Origin: Auanema rhodensis | Taxonomy: Eukaryota; Nematoda; Chromadorea; Rhabditida; Rhabditidae | NCBI GenBank assembly: GCA_964057225.1 | Contig: OZ059897.1 | Location: 16,492,001 to 16,556,000 of the forward strand | DNA length: 64,000 nucleotides | Reading direction: 5' to 3' | In this document: positions 1 through 10,904 of the stretch, in pieces | Layout: each line of letters opens with the position of its first letter | Numbering within the stretch: the first letter of the stretch is position 1 | Position numbers and translations under genes: made by a program | Notes under the pieces: generated by a model | Seen by the model: the letters and a program-made list of their open reading frames with translations, nothing else | The model's database searches: none | What the model was told of the DNA's origin: nothing

Positions 1-102
1 TACAATCAATCTGAAAATTTTGTTTGTATTCGAAATCGTTTTTTTTAATGGGTTCCAAGTTTGTTGACTGAACCCCAAAAAAGTCTAATAAGTGAGTCAT
101 AC

Positions 103-696
103 TTCCAATTCTTTCATGTGTTCTCGAAGAATGGCATTTACACGAGCTGATGTTCCAGTTCCCATAGTTTCCAATCCATATTTGAAAATTCTAGCCATAA
201 CTAAATAGTTTAACAATTCTCATTAGAAAATTTGTTTTTACAAATTATTTTTTTATTTATTTCAGTGTAAAGTACAATTAAAATTTCCTGAAATTCATTA
301 AACAACAGTTTTTTCATAATTTATAATTTCCCGGTTTTAAACATTAAAAATTAAATAATTTCAAAAATATTCTAGACATACTTGATGTTGGATCAGCCTG
401 CATAAGGTTTGTCATTGTATTAATTAAGCCACCAAGTTTATCACAATCAGTCCATGATACAACTTGACGCAGCAATCCATCGTATTGACGACAACTTTCA
501 TCGGAAGGAGTTGAAAAGTGCATTCCTTCTTCTTTCCATGCCTGAAATAGTCGAAATTCTTCGTATAATCCATAATGATTCACAATTTATGAGAAGCCCA
601 AATTTAAGTTTTTGAGTAATTAACTTTAAACAAAAGAATAATTAATTTCTATATCACCTGGATATTTCTCAGATTTTCTGCACACCATGTAGCCAT
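103..696 (-). CDS. TTC38-like tetratricopeptide protein, N-terminal exons (gene runs off the window start)
   Basis: Three clean exons read leftwards: 658-696 (ATG at 696), 382-541 and 103-200. A fourth acceptor at 11-13 suggests the next exon starts at base 10. Splice phases agree (0, 1, 0). The joined N-terminus begins MATWCAENLRNIQ and continues with AWKEEG, then STPSDES and a KLGG..NTMTNLMQADPTS stretch. I recognise these as the start of tetratricopeptide repeat protein 38, whose human form has QAWKDA, LSTTSNEA, SLGG and KAADPTFVMG in the same order. About 99 residues of an expected ~470 are present. The product is a cytosolic TPR-family protein of poorly known role. An in-frame TGA follows the last exon immediately, but it overlaps a good GTATGA donor, so I read it as intron. 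Family assignment is from recalled similarity. Confidence 0.75.
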
Positions 697-1884
697 TTTT
701 CTAAAAAAAATATTTGCACCTTATAATAATTGTTAATACAAGAAAATGAGAGAAACACTAAACAAGAGAAATTTTCTGAAATGATTTGAAAATGAATAGG
801 AAAAAAGTTGTTTAATGTAGGTAGTTCAATACGTTCCACTTAATCTTTTAAATTGATAGTTTAGCTTTTATTTTACTATATTTCTTCTAAATTTATATTC
901 AATTTCATAAAAATTTGATTTCTTAATGCTATTGTTCTCTCACTCCCCCCCCCCTCTTATTCGTTCATGTTCATTGAATTTTTTTTTCCTTTCAATTTTT
1001 TTTTGAAATTCAGGTCATGTTGCCTCTCTCATTTCATCATCAATGACAGCCTAGAATTTCCGGGATTGGCTCCTCTTTGTCTGATCCGATTTTTTTGTGA
1101 AAGTGTTCAAGACAATAATTAGAAAATACCAAAACGAACGTGATCATGTTCTTAAGAAAAAAAATTCTATCTCCTCTCGTAGAACTTCTCTATACTATAC
1201 TCTTTCTTTCTCACTTTCTTTCTCTTTCTCTCAACCTCTCTCTCTATCAATCTCTTTCTCTCTTTCCTTTTCTTCCATCCGAATTTACGCAAGCATCTAC
1301 ACATATACTACATTTCCATCTCTTTTCCTTTTTTTCTGTGCATGTTTCATGTCGTACCTTATTTCTCTCTTCCAAGGAAATTGTTTAATTCCGATAAAAT
1401 ATCAGTTAGAGTAGAGTAGCTTTGTCTGAAGTTTGACGAGAATAGTGTTTTACACTATAAAAGAAAAAAAAGAAACTAAGCGAAAGAAAAAGAGAAAAAA
1501 GGTAATTGAAATAGTTCGCAAGCATAAGAGAATTATAATGAGGGAGAGTGAAACAGAGATAGATTGAGAGAGAGAACTGATAGGAGAGAGAGGAGGACGG
1601 CAGAGAAAGAAAGAGAGAAGAGGGCTAGTTTGTGCTTTATGGCGTGAAAGATGGGCGGAGTTTGTTCGTCTACGGCTACTTCTGAATCATTTTTCTTAGC
1701 TGCAAGGTCCATACCGAAAACAGTCTGAACATAAACATATCTCTCTGGAATTATTTTGTGTTCCTTATATATTGTCTCAATCTCTCAGAAATACAACTTT
1801 TTCAAAGTTTTTTTTCTACATACATCTTATAACATTCATCCTCTATATCTTTATTCCTAGACGAGTAAATTAAAATACAAGACT
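697..1884. other. Divergent intergenic region with CT-rich tracts
   Basis: This stretch separates the minus-strand TTC38-like gene from the plus-strand double CS-alpha-beta gene, so it should contain both promoters. It is AT-rich and carries a polypyrimidine (CT/TTTC) tract around 1190-1280 and a purine-rich (GA) tract around 1560-1620. The open frames over the CT tract encode only Ser/Leu/Phe low-complexity sequence and are not convincing genes. Confidence 0.5.
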
Positions 1885-4800
1885 ATGGCTAAGACAGTAA
1901 AATGGAACCAATTTCTCAGCATATATATTTTATTTTTTTTAGTTCTTGTTAGCTATGTTAGGTAAGTATGACCTTTTCAATGTTTCTTTTTCTTAAAAGC
2001 TTTCTTTCTCTTTTTTTTCATTTGTAAATATTATCATTAGAATGATTACTTCCGGAATGAGAAAAGAAACATTATAAGAGTGAGAAAAGCGGTAGATTGA
2101 AATCGAGATAGAGAAAGAGAGAGAAAGCGAAACTATTGGAATACGGCAGATATCGTCTGCTCTACTTTTATCAAATTCATCATGAAACAATCAATTATCT
2201 AGACTTTTTTGACATTTCCTTTTGATCTTAGTGAATGCAAAGAAAAGTAGTTTCTTTAGTTTTTTCTCCAAAAGTCTAACGTAAATCTTACACACATAGA
2301 CTGTTTGTTCAATCATACGACCTCTCATTGTCAGTCTTTTTTTCCTCTTGTTCTTCCTTTAATTTGTATATAGATATCTCGTCTTTAGAATTCTTTTGTC
2401 TAAACTAAAATTTAAAAACAATCTAAGATCTGTATTAGATAAATAAATTTTTATATGAAAAATTAGATTATAAACCTTTAAATAAGTTTTCTTTATAAAT
2501 ATGATTCATTTGTCAGTTATACTTGTTAATGAATAATGTTATGACAAAAAACTGTATAGATGTATTGAAAACTCATCTTTCTTTATTCTCTTCCTCTCCT
2601 AATTATTTCTTTTCAAGTACTCTCATTGAGATTTCTTGTATTTGGAAAGGACGAGTTTCAAGCTTGATGATGTCATCAGGAAGACTATTTAGGAGGGAGG
2701 AAGCTTTCGCGCTAAACTACTGGCTAAATTGAGGAAAAAAACAGAAATACAAAACTTTTTGAGATATAATTGAAGTTATGTATATATAATTTATTTTGAA
2801 CTTGTAAGTATAGTTAAACAGATCTCAGTAATGATATGTAAAAAAAAAAAAATGTTTTCAAATTTCAAAAACAAAGTTTCAAAACTAGCTTCATATTTAA
2901 TTTAAATTTCTACATAATTATTTCATATATTTATGTATTAAAAGTATATATATATTCTTTCTTTCGACTTAATTTTGCAGAAAATCTTTGAGAAACAATA
3001 CAACAAAATCATTCGTCTATTCCACTTGTGACCTTAGCAATTCAAAAGTACTGCTCTTAAACTGTTGCTTTCAATTTCAAATAAAAGAGAGAAAGAACTG
3101 GTTCAAAACGTTACCTTCATAGCCCAAAGAGATCAGAAGTATTTCTATGAATAATCATTGTAAGATTGAGGTACAAAAAAAAGTATTATATTGGATATTT
3201 CATCAAAAAAAAAGGATTAAAAATAATAGAAAAATGTTTATGATATTACATAGGCAATTTTTATATTAAATTTAGAAAAAAAGTGTTTTCTAAACATAAA
3301 ATGAGAGATTGAAAACCGTAACACATATTATTTCAGTGCTTCCTGTACTGTTTTAGATCATCAAGCGTGTGATGAATTATGTAAGGTAAAAGCATAAATA
3401 TACTAAATATAAGTTAATAAATTTATATTAAAGGTAGATAGTTTCTGGTATGGTCATTGTACAGGTTGGGATGGCACTGATTTTAGGTAAAAAAAACCTT
3501 TTTAACTCAAAATAAGTAGTTATTATGAAAGTTATTCAAACTATATATTTAATTTTTAACATTTTCCAATTTTTTTCTTTATTTCAATGTTGTAAATGAA
3601 TATATTACAGTTGCAAATGCTTTGATTACCATGCACCTCTGGACGGAAAGAAATGTCAAGGCAAACAACGCCATTGCTCTAGAAAATGTCAAGAACAAGT
3701 AAGTTTTCCTCGTTTTTTATTCAAAAAATTGAGAAAATTAAAATATTTTGAGTTATTTGTTTGAAACAATAACACATAATACCCAAAATTAAAAATTTGT
3801 CCGAGAACGAGAGAACCGAAAGAAGCGTACAGTTGAAAACGAGATAAAAGTAAAAGCGAATGAGAAGAAAGTGCGCTAGGATTATGAAAATATTTGTAGA
3901 TATCAAAAATCAAAAGGTCAGCATGATCGAAATGATAAAAGATGTTTTTGTTGCTAACAAACGGAAAAATAGAATCAAAAGATAAGAAATATATGAATAA
4001 TGATGCAGTATATTTGAATTTAAATTTAGTGAATGCAAACTAAGAATGGATAAACATAGAATGTTAGTTGAAAAGAATGTTTTCTTTTCATTAATATGGA
4101 ATTATATTGTGGCATTTTTGCGTTAATAGCCAGTTATGATACACAGGAAGCACGTTGTTTTAGGCATAAAAATCCAGTTATGAATTGAAATGAATAAGAT
4201 TTACAAGATAAAAGATTTCAATCTTTTCAACAATTTTGTTTTTATTTTTGTTTTTAATTATTAATAGATTTTTTATCGTTTCCAATAGACACAATTTTGT
4301 GTGAAAGTATAGATTTGAATAGCACATAATTAACAAATATATTAATCATAAACTATGTGTAACATACGTAATTGATAGATGTTAAAGGATATATTTGAAG
4401 AGATTGCGAATTGTAGGAGAATACGAAATGAATGAATAGCACGTGACTTAGTGTGTTGTTTGTCATCTCGGCCAAGCTTTCGATGGAGTTAAGTCATATG
4501 ATAGAGGAAAAAAGTTTTGTTTTAGTTCATCCAAGCCTGTTTTGAAGAAATTGCAATGAAAACAAAATTATTTTGATTGAATCTAAATTTTAAAAAAATA
4601 ATTCTTATGATTCTGAAATAGTGGTTGTTTAATTACCGAATTGAGTATTAAAGATAATATGAGAGATAAGACAGCAGAAGAAAAGGAAAAAAATTGACGA
4701 ACATAGATAAATTTTTCAAATAATACTTTTAAAAAACAACCATTTAGCTATGCATGCCTATTGTTAAATGAATAGACACGTGGCACGTTTTGGCTTTTCC

Positions 4801-5758
4801 TAGCAATATGCTAATTGAGGTCAAGAGGTCATCATAGTTTTAGCTATATTTGTCAGCCTTTTATTTCATAACTATTAACAAAAGTATTTTGTTAGAAATA
4901 TATATATATAAACTGGAATATTACACACGAATGGGACATTTGGTCTACTATTGGGCTTTATAGAAAGCTTCACTGATAAGCAGTTGCAGTTATGCACAAT
5001 GATAGTTCGTTTTTCATATCAAAACACTAATCTATATATCAAATTCCATCTGTAAATTTATGAAAATCTCATATAAATGATATTATTTCATAAATATATA
5101 CATATATATATATATATGTAGATGTATGTATATTATATTTGTATAATATATTCACATCAGACATCTTATGTACCTTAAAACGTCAAAAACTAACTTGTTG
5201 AATGCATGATTCAATCGGCTTTCACTTCGCTTCAAAATTAATTAGAACCTTCGTTTCATCACAACATGAACAAGCTGAAAAAGGGCAAAATTCAGATAAA
5301 ATGAAGAATATTTTCGAAGAAATTTGTAATTTAACACGGTGAATATGATTTATTTCTAATGAACAAGCTAAGATTCAACTGTTTATATTGTTATTGTTTG
5401 TTATGTTATATAATATGTATATAATATTAAAAATGAATATTACCTGTGAAATAAGAGGGAGTATTGAAAAAGAAGTGAAACCCGATTTTGAAAACCAATC
5501 ACTTCCTTCCGCTTTTTTCAGAAAAAAAAACAGCGTTTGATTAAAATTAATTACGATATAAAATGACAGATTTGATACAAATTATTTATATATATATATC
5601 TTGAAGATAATTAAATTTAAATAGTTTTTTATTTATTTTAGGGCTCAGAAGGTGGCTTCTGTTATCCTCAACGAGACGATAACCGTACAGGATGTGAATG
5701 TTTCAAAGCTATTCAACCAATACGACGAAGAAGACATGTAGTTTATAGACGAATTTAA
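1885..5758 (+). CDS. Secreted protein with two tandem CS-alpha-beta (defensin-like) domains
   Basis: I do not recognise a named gene, but the fold signature is clear. Exons 1885-1961, 3337-3385, 3434-3486, 3611-3698 and 5642-5758 join in frame to 127 codons. Residues 1-25 form a signal peptide (basic start, hydrophobic core ILFFLVLV). Two six-cysteine modules follow. Module 1 is C29-x7-C37-x3-C41-x9-C51-x9-C61-x1-C63. Module 2 is C75-x6-C82-x3-C86-x9-C96-x10-C107-x1-C109. The spacing C-x3-C ... C-x-C is that of cysteine-stabilised alpha-beta peptides such as invertebrate defensins and nematode ASABF. A phase-0 intron lies just after the third cysteine of each module, which points to internal duplication. 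The tail (residues 111-127) is very basic and contains RRRR. Likely extracellular, perhaps antimicrobial, but the function is inferred. Introns 1 (1,375 bp) and 4 (1,943 bp) are unusually long for this window. Confidence 0.75.
1962..3336 (+). other. Long first intron of the double CS-alpha-beta gene
   Basis: The donor is strong (GTAAGTATG at 1962) and the acceptor is TTTCAG at 3331-3336. Splicing exon 1 straight to 3337 keeps frame. A possible extra exon begins at 2981 after TTTTGCAG. It would add a cysteine-containing segment but reaches a stop without a good donor, so I left it out. The minus-strand frame at 1993-2190 and plus-strand frame at 2523-2732 look incidental. Confidence 0.45.
3699..5641 (+). 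other. Long fourth intron of the double CS-alpha-beta gene
   Basis: This 1.9-kb AT-rich intron splits module 2 just after its third cysteine. It contains a TA-repeat near 5097-5117. I see no convincing exon, RNA gene or transposon in it. Confidence 0.5.
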
Positions 5759-6312
5759 AATCGTGAAACGTTTCTTTACTTTATTGTGATTTTTCATATT
5801 TTAAATTTGTTTGTAAATAATACATTTAAATTAAAAACAAAGATGACATAATATGATTTGATTTTCAAATATATAGATATATAACATAACATTGACAATT
5901 ATATAATAAGTATAGAGAAAGAGAAATTAAATTAATAAAGAATAAACGTTTGTATGTGATTGAGAAGAAGTAGAAATTAAGAATCTTTGTTTGATAATTA
6001 CATTTGATCTTTCATAATGAACATGTATAATTAGCTCTATATAAAAATTATTATTTAATAATACGTATATTTTATAGAAAAAAAGTATTTTTGAAATTAT
6101 ATAGAATATAAGATATGAAGTTTTGGAGAGCAAAAGGCATTTTCATGGAAGCTTTTCATATGGTTTGATAAACAATAGAAAGCAAAAGAAAAAAATAGAA
6201 ATACAATAATAATCTAAGAGCAATTTATCAAAAAATAAAATATATATTATATGAACAATATAACTTTGTTAACTATAACTGGTTGAAAAATGTGTGAAAT
6301 ACTTTTTCTTTA
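5759..6312. other. Convergent 3' region
   Basis: This AT-rich stretch lies between the stop codons of the double CS-alpha-beta gene (plus) and the Ly6-like gene (minus). It holds both 3' UTRs and several AATAAA-like motifs. Nothing else is apparent. Confidence 0.5.
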
Positions 6313-7483
6313 CTAATTAAGTAGAACAGCCATAATGAGCACAAGTAATAATGATAATCCAGAGCATCCAGAAAATGCACTATTACATCTGAAAATGATT
6401 TTTATTATTCATTATATAAAGTAACAAATTATATTATATTTTTCAAAAAATGAAGATTAAATGAAATACGTACCGATCACCCAAACAGCTACACACACGT
6501 ACACGTTGGGAATCTGATCGTTCATATCGAAATAAATCAGCAGCCGACATTTCTCTGTAAGAAAAAAAAGTTAAATTGAAATACATATGTCAATGTTACT
6601 AGAGATATCTACACAACATATATGTATGTATAATCTATTTAAAATTTGATATTTTATTTTATCAAAATATAATAGTTTTGTTAATACATTCTATAAACTG
6701 GATTCACTTTTTTATTCAAAGTTCTATGATTTAATTCTTCTTCTTTTTTGTTGAAAATATAAAAATTATTAGTATGTGAAAAAAATATAATTATAAATAG
6801 TTGTAATATCTATTTATTAATATTAATTTTTCATAAATCTATAATCATAATTGAACTAAGAATGATTTTGCATATACATATGTACATATGAATATTCAAA
6901 TATGTTTTTTTTCAGTTTTATGTTAAACTTAAGTTCTAACCTGCAAATATCGTATCGATCAAACATAGCTAATGTATGATTATTAACACCACGACGTGCT
7001 AATGTTAAAGCACAACCTCGCATTGTTAACCGCCGTCCAGTTGGCTGGCCTATAATTATATACTTTCGATTATATTTTTATTTTATATAATCCATTATAC
7101 CAAGAATATATAAATCTTGTTGGACAGTTAAACAAATAGTTCTACAAGATGTAACTTGCATATCTCGTGTATCCATAGGTTCATCACATTGGGAAGAAAA
7201 GTTTTTTGGAGTTGCAAAATACCTAAACAATTAATATTATATTTTAAATGTATAATATTGTTAATATGCCTATCAAGTCCTTTATAGAAATATTCTTCGT
7301 ATCCAGTAGACATACAACTATAGCAATGATTCTGCCGTAAAGAAACTAAAACGAAATCAACTTAAATTTAAAACATGAATATTACTAAAAAGAAAATTAT
7401 TTTTTATATTTAAAATTAGTTATAAAATGAATAATACCTGCTTGAGTTAGGCTAACGAATAAAAAAAAGAGAAAGTATTGCAT
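6313..7483 (-). CDS. Ly6/uPAR-like three-finger protein, probably GPI-anchored
   Basis: Six exons (7438-7483, 7270-7345, 7101-7222, 6941-7049, 6474-6554, 6313-6388) join in consistent phase to 170 codons including the stop. Residues 1-15 form a signal peptide (MQYFLFFLFVSLTQA). The mature part carries exactly ten cysteines in the Ly6/uPAR order: an opening CYSC (C23, C26), a mid-region SCRTIC, an RGCAL element, and a closing VCSC ... RCN with the family's Cys-Asn. The C-terminus is a short polar linker followed by a hydrophobic tail (LSLLLVLIMAVLL), as in a GPI-attachment signal. Such proteins sit on the outer membrane face, and several modulate ion channels or receptors, but this one's partner is unknown. 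Intron 2 (7223-7269, 47 nt) appears to use a GC donor; no GT alternative preserves the cysteine pattern. Confidence 0.82.
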
Positions 7484-9344
7484 GGGTATATGTGCATTAT
7501 CAATACACAATCATATACAATCTGAATAAAAATATATTTAAAATGACAGTTTCGTGTATCTTAAAATACAAGAATAAAAGAATAATAATAATAAATATTA
7601 AAGAATCGATAGTAAACGAATTATTTTTCTTCTTACATAGCGAATTTTTTTATTTTTCTATTCATTAGCACAAGCTATTTCGGTATAATTGAACCCAAGA
7701 GAATTTATGAAAAAAAATGGAGAAAAATCGAAGAAGACGAGACACATTATACATTTTACTCAAAGATTATTTTATATTTTATAATATAATATATGAAAAA
7801 AATATTTATACTAAAATATAAAAGAATCATAATAACAAAGTTTGAAGTTTTTTAAATTAATCATAAAAAGAAATTCTATAGTATTTGTAACATTATCAAT
7901 AACTCAATTTTCAATGAAAGTTTTGACGACTACGTGAGAAAATTCTGAAATGTTGTACAATCATGAAGTCGTCTAATGTTGCTAATAACTATACATATTG
8001 TTTTTATTTGAGAAAAAAAGGAGAAAATGAATACTAATATTGGTGAGAATCGATTAGAAATGTGATTAAGTTTAAGTAATTTGAAAGCTGTAATACATTT
8101 CAATAGGTAAGAAACCTTCGTAACCTTCACAAAGATGTGTCTATGAAAAACATTATACTGATTTAGATTATTCAAAAGCAAAAAAAATTTTAGAACTTCT
8201 AGAATATAAGCTATATCAAGGAAACTAATATATGTTGACAATTTGTATAAGATGCAAGAATATAGATTTGTTTTAGGAATGCAAATTAAGACCATAAGGT
8301 AAGATCAAACTAGGGAATGATATCGAGTGTTTTACTAGCGTGCTTAAAGACCATATATCGTGTGATGACCATTTGAAATGACTGCTGACGGACTTGATGT
8401 CCTGAGTAGTCTAGTTAGTGAACAAAATAAAGAGGATGGATAGAAGCTAGGTCTTATATCTGAAGACAAAAAAGGAAAAGAATTAATTTCAATTTGTCAG
8501 AGGTTATACTCAAAATGATTCTTAATTCAACTGACTCTTGAATGGTGCTCTCCTTTAAAGAAAATCTAGCAAGACATTTCAAACATGACCATAGCAAAGA
8601 AGAGTAAAATACAACGGAAATATGCAGATAGAAGACAGATAGTAAAAAAGCTCTTCCACACTAGTTATTTGCATCATACAAATTGGATACACACCAAAAA
8701 TGACCCAAAATAGCTCATTTAACCTTTTGGGGTTAAACTAGCAAGGCTCTAATGCTGCTTTGGGGACAAGCTGTTTGAATAATTTTATTCTACGCATTTT
8801 TCAAATGAATTTTTTTTATTTCTCAATCATCTACTTCTTTTTTTTTCTTATCTCTCTTTAAAAATTAACACTCTCTTTGATTTAATTATTTCTTCAAAAT
8901 ATATCATCATCTTCACGCAACTTTATTTTCTAGTGAAATTTTTTTATGCATAATACCACATTTCAATTAATTAATCATAAACTAGATATAACATAACGAT
9001 TATTTCATAAAAATTATAATTATCTTTAATTAAAAAATACTTAAGCATTTAAATATAATATTTAACTTAATAATATAAATAAAAGATAGCATGACAATAA
9101 TAATTATATGTAGAACATAGTTAACCAAGCTCTGCCTGCTTCTAGGATACTTCGTAATATTAGACCTTTGTATCTGGTTTTATATTTACATGAACATTTT
9201 GGATAATACTGACACGAGGAAGATGAAGCAATTTTGAGCTTCTCCCTCCTTTTCGCTTTCACTGTTTTTCTCTAATTCTCTTACCCTTCCTATACTGTTT
9301 TTTCAAAAAGCTACAACGATATATATTCAACATTATCTCTCCCC

Positions 9345-9391
9345 CCCCCTCTCTCTCTCTCTATCTATCTCTCTCTCTCTCTCTCTCTCTT
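9345..9391. repeat. CT microsatellite
   Basis: A run of C is followed by (CT)n with CTAT interruptions. It is a simple sequence repeat in the long intergenic region. Confidence 0.85.
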
Positions 9392-10708
9392 TATTTCTAT
9401 CTTGTACTGAAGTTCCCCTGATTCGATGTCAAAGACATCGGATCCGTTCTACAACTGATGCTATTCGAGTATATTATTAATCGACATAAATACATATGTT
9501 TCTTTCTTCTTTCACTCTCAAATCAACAATACGCTCTACCTTATCTGTATTATTCAACAGCCTAATTATATTTTAAATGAATCAGGTTTCAATGAAAAAA
9601 AAAAGATTCTGAAAGTAAGCGCAATATAATAAAAAAGGTTAATAATCGTTTTCATATCACTATTTCTCTTGCTGTCGTATTGCATCAATCACACAACAAA
9701 AAGCTTAATATTCAAGCTTTTATAACATAAGAAAATAAATGCTTTAGATAATGAGCTCAAATTTTAATGAAATTCAATCAGAATTGTGGACAAACATCAA
9801 ACGAGGGGCAGAAAATCAGCCTCTAATCATACCAATTAAGCTTGAATCTTTCGTCTTTCATAAGAATGATACATCTGATCAATTTCAAGATTTTCGTCTC
9901 ATTCTTCCCCAATGTTTCTCAGGAAAAAATAGGTTGTAGCATTTTGATCAAAAAAAAACAAATATAAATAAAAGAAAATATATTTTTTAATAACGAAAAA
10001 ATAACAATCAAATTCAAAAAAAATTATAACAGCACACGTATGTTGGTTTTCTTACATGATTCAGTTGGATTAAATGCAAATAATTAGCATTTTATTAATT
10101 TACGTTTCATAACAAGAAATAAATATATTGTAATGTCGATTTCAATTAATTTGTGGAATATAATTTTGTATAACAATTTGGAAAGTTGAAATATAATTAT
10201 TTTGAATAAAAATCAAAAATGTCCTATCTTTATTGGTTCGTACATTTGTATAATAGTTTGAACAAAGTATACTAACTCAATTCTTCCGTTTTTCAATTTT
10301 TGAACTAAAATAAAATGAAGTAACAGAAAATAATTAAGAAATATATCAATAAATATGTTTTAATAATTTTCTATAATTATTTTTCATTAATTTTATGTAT
10401 TATATATAAATGTTCGTGTACATACAAATATACATGGATATCTGTCTGTCTCAAATGTTTCTCAAGTTTTAAATATTTTCATATATCTTAAGAGTACAAG
10501 ATGTATTCTTGTGATTGAGAAATATATAAATGAATGAATAAAACTGCAAGATAAATGATAAGCTTAATCATGAGATTTTTTATTATATTTCCCTCCCTTC
10601 ATTCAAATTGTGCTTATCATATATTCTGGATGTGAAGATCATGAAGAATAACGAAAAAAAGATTACATAGTAGAATAGGAGTGTGGGAGCCGCTCTAACA
10701 CGTTTTCA

Positions 10709-10904
10709 ATGACGATATTCGATACAAATTGGACGACCAGAATAAAAGAACGAATTAGCCAAGATAGCAAGGAAGCAAGACGTCGAACAACTAAGCAAGA
10801 GGAGCAAAAAGTAAATGTGAATCATTTAATTTAATAAATATGTTGTAGTCTGGTAGTTTTTTCAGGAATTGATTGAATTAAAATGTCTGAATAATAACAT
10901 TTGA
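10709..10904 (+). CDS. Possible two-exon small protein (46 aa)
   Basis: ATG at 10709 opens 34 codons ending at a GTAAAT donor (10811). A TTTTTTCAG acceptor at 10857-10865 then continues in phase 0 for 12 codons to TGA. The 55-nt intron matches the usual size in this window. The predicted peptide is highly charged (KERISQDSKEARRR, then KQEEQK) and helix-prone, with no signal peptide. I recognise no family. This could be a chance combination of splice-like sites in AT-rich DNA. Confidence 0.25.

Noticed and set aside
1097-1414. Ser/Leu/Phe-rich open frames over the CT tract
   Set aside because: Low-complexity translation of a pyrimidine-rich tract.
2981-3114. Extra cysteine-containing exon of the double CS-alpha-beta gene
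   Set aside because: It reaches a stop and has no strong donor in the needed phase, while skipping it gives a clean reading frame.
7930-8295. 121-codon minus-strand open frame
   Set aside because: Ile/Leu/Phe/Lys-rich translation of AT-rich DNA with no domain, signal-peptide logic or splice context.
8358-8410. C/D-box snoRNA-like motifs (GTGATGA ... CTGA ... TGATGTCCTGA)
   Set aside because: The C' and D boxes abut with no room for a guide, and there is no terminal stem.
9751-9939. 62-codon plus-strand open frame starting MSSNFNEIQSELW
   Set aside because: The composition looks protein-like, but I recognise no family and found no neighbouring exons, so I did not list it as a gene.
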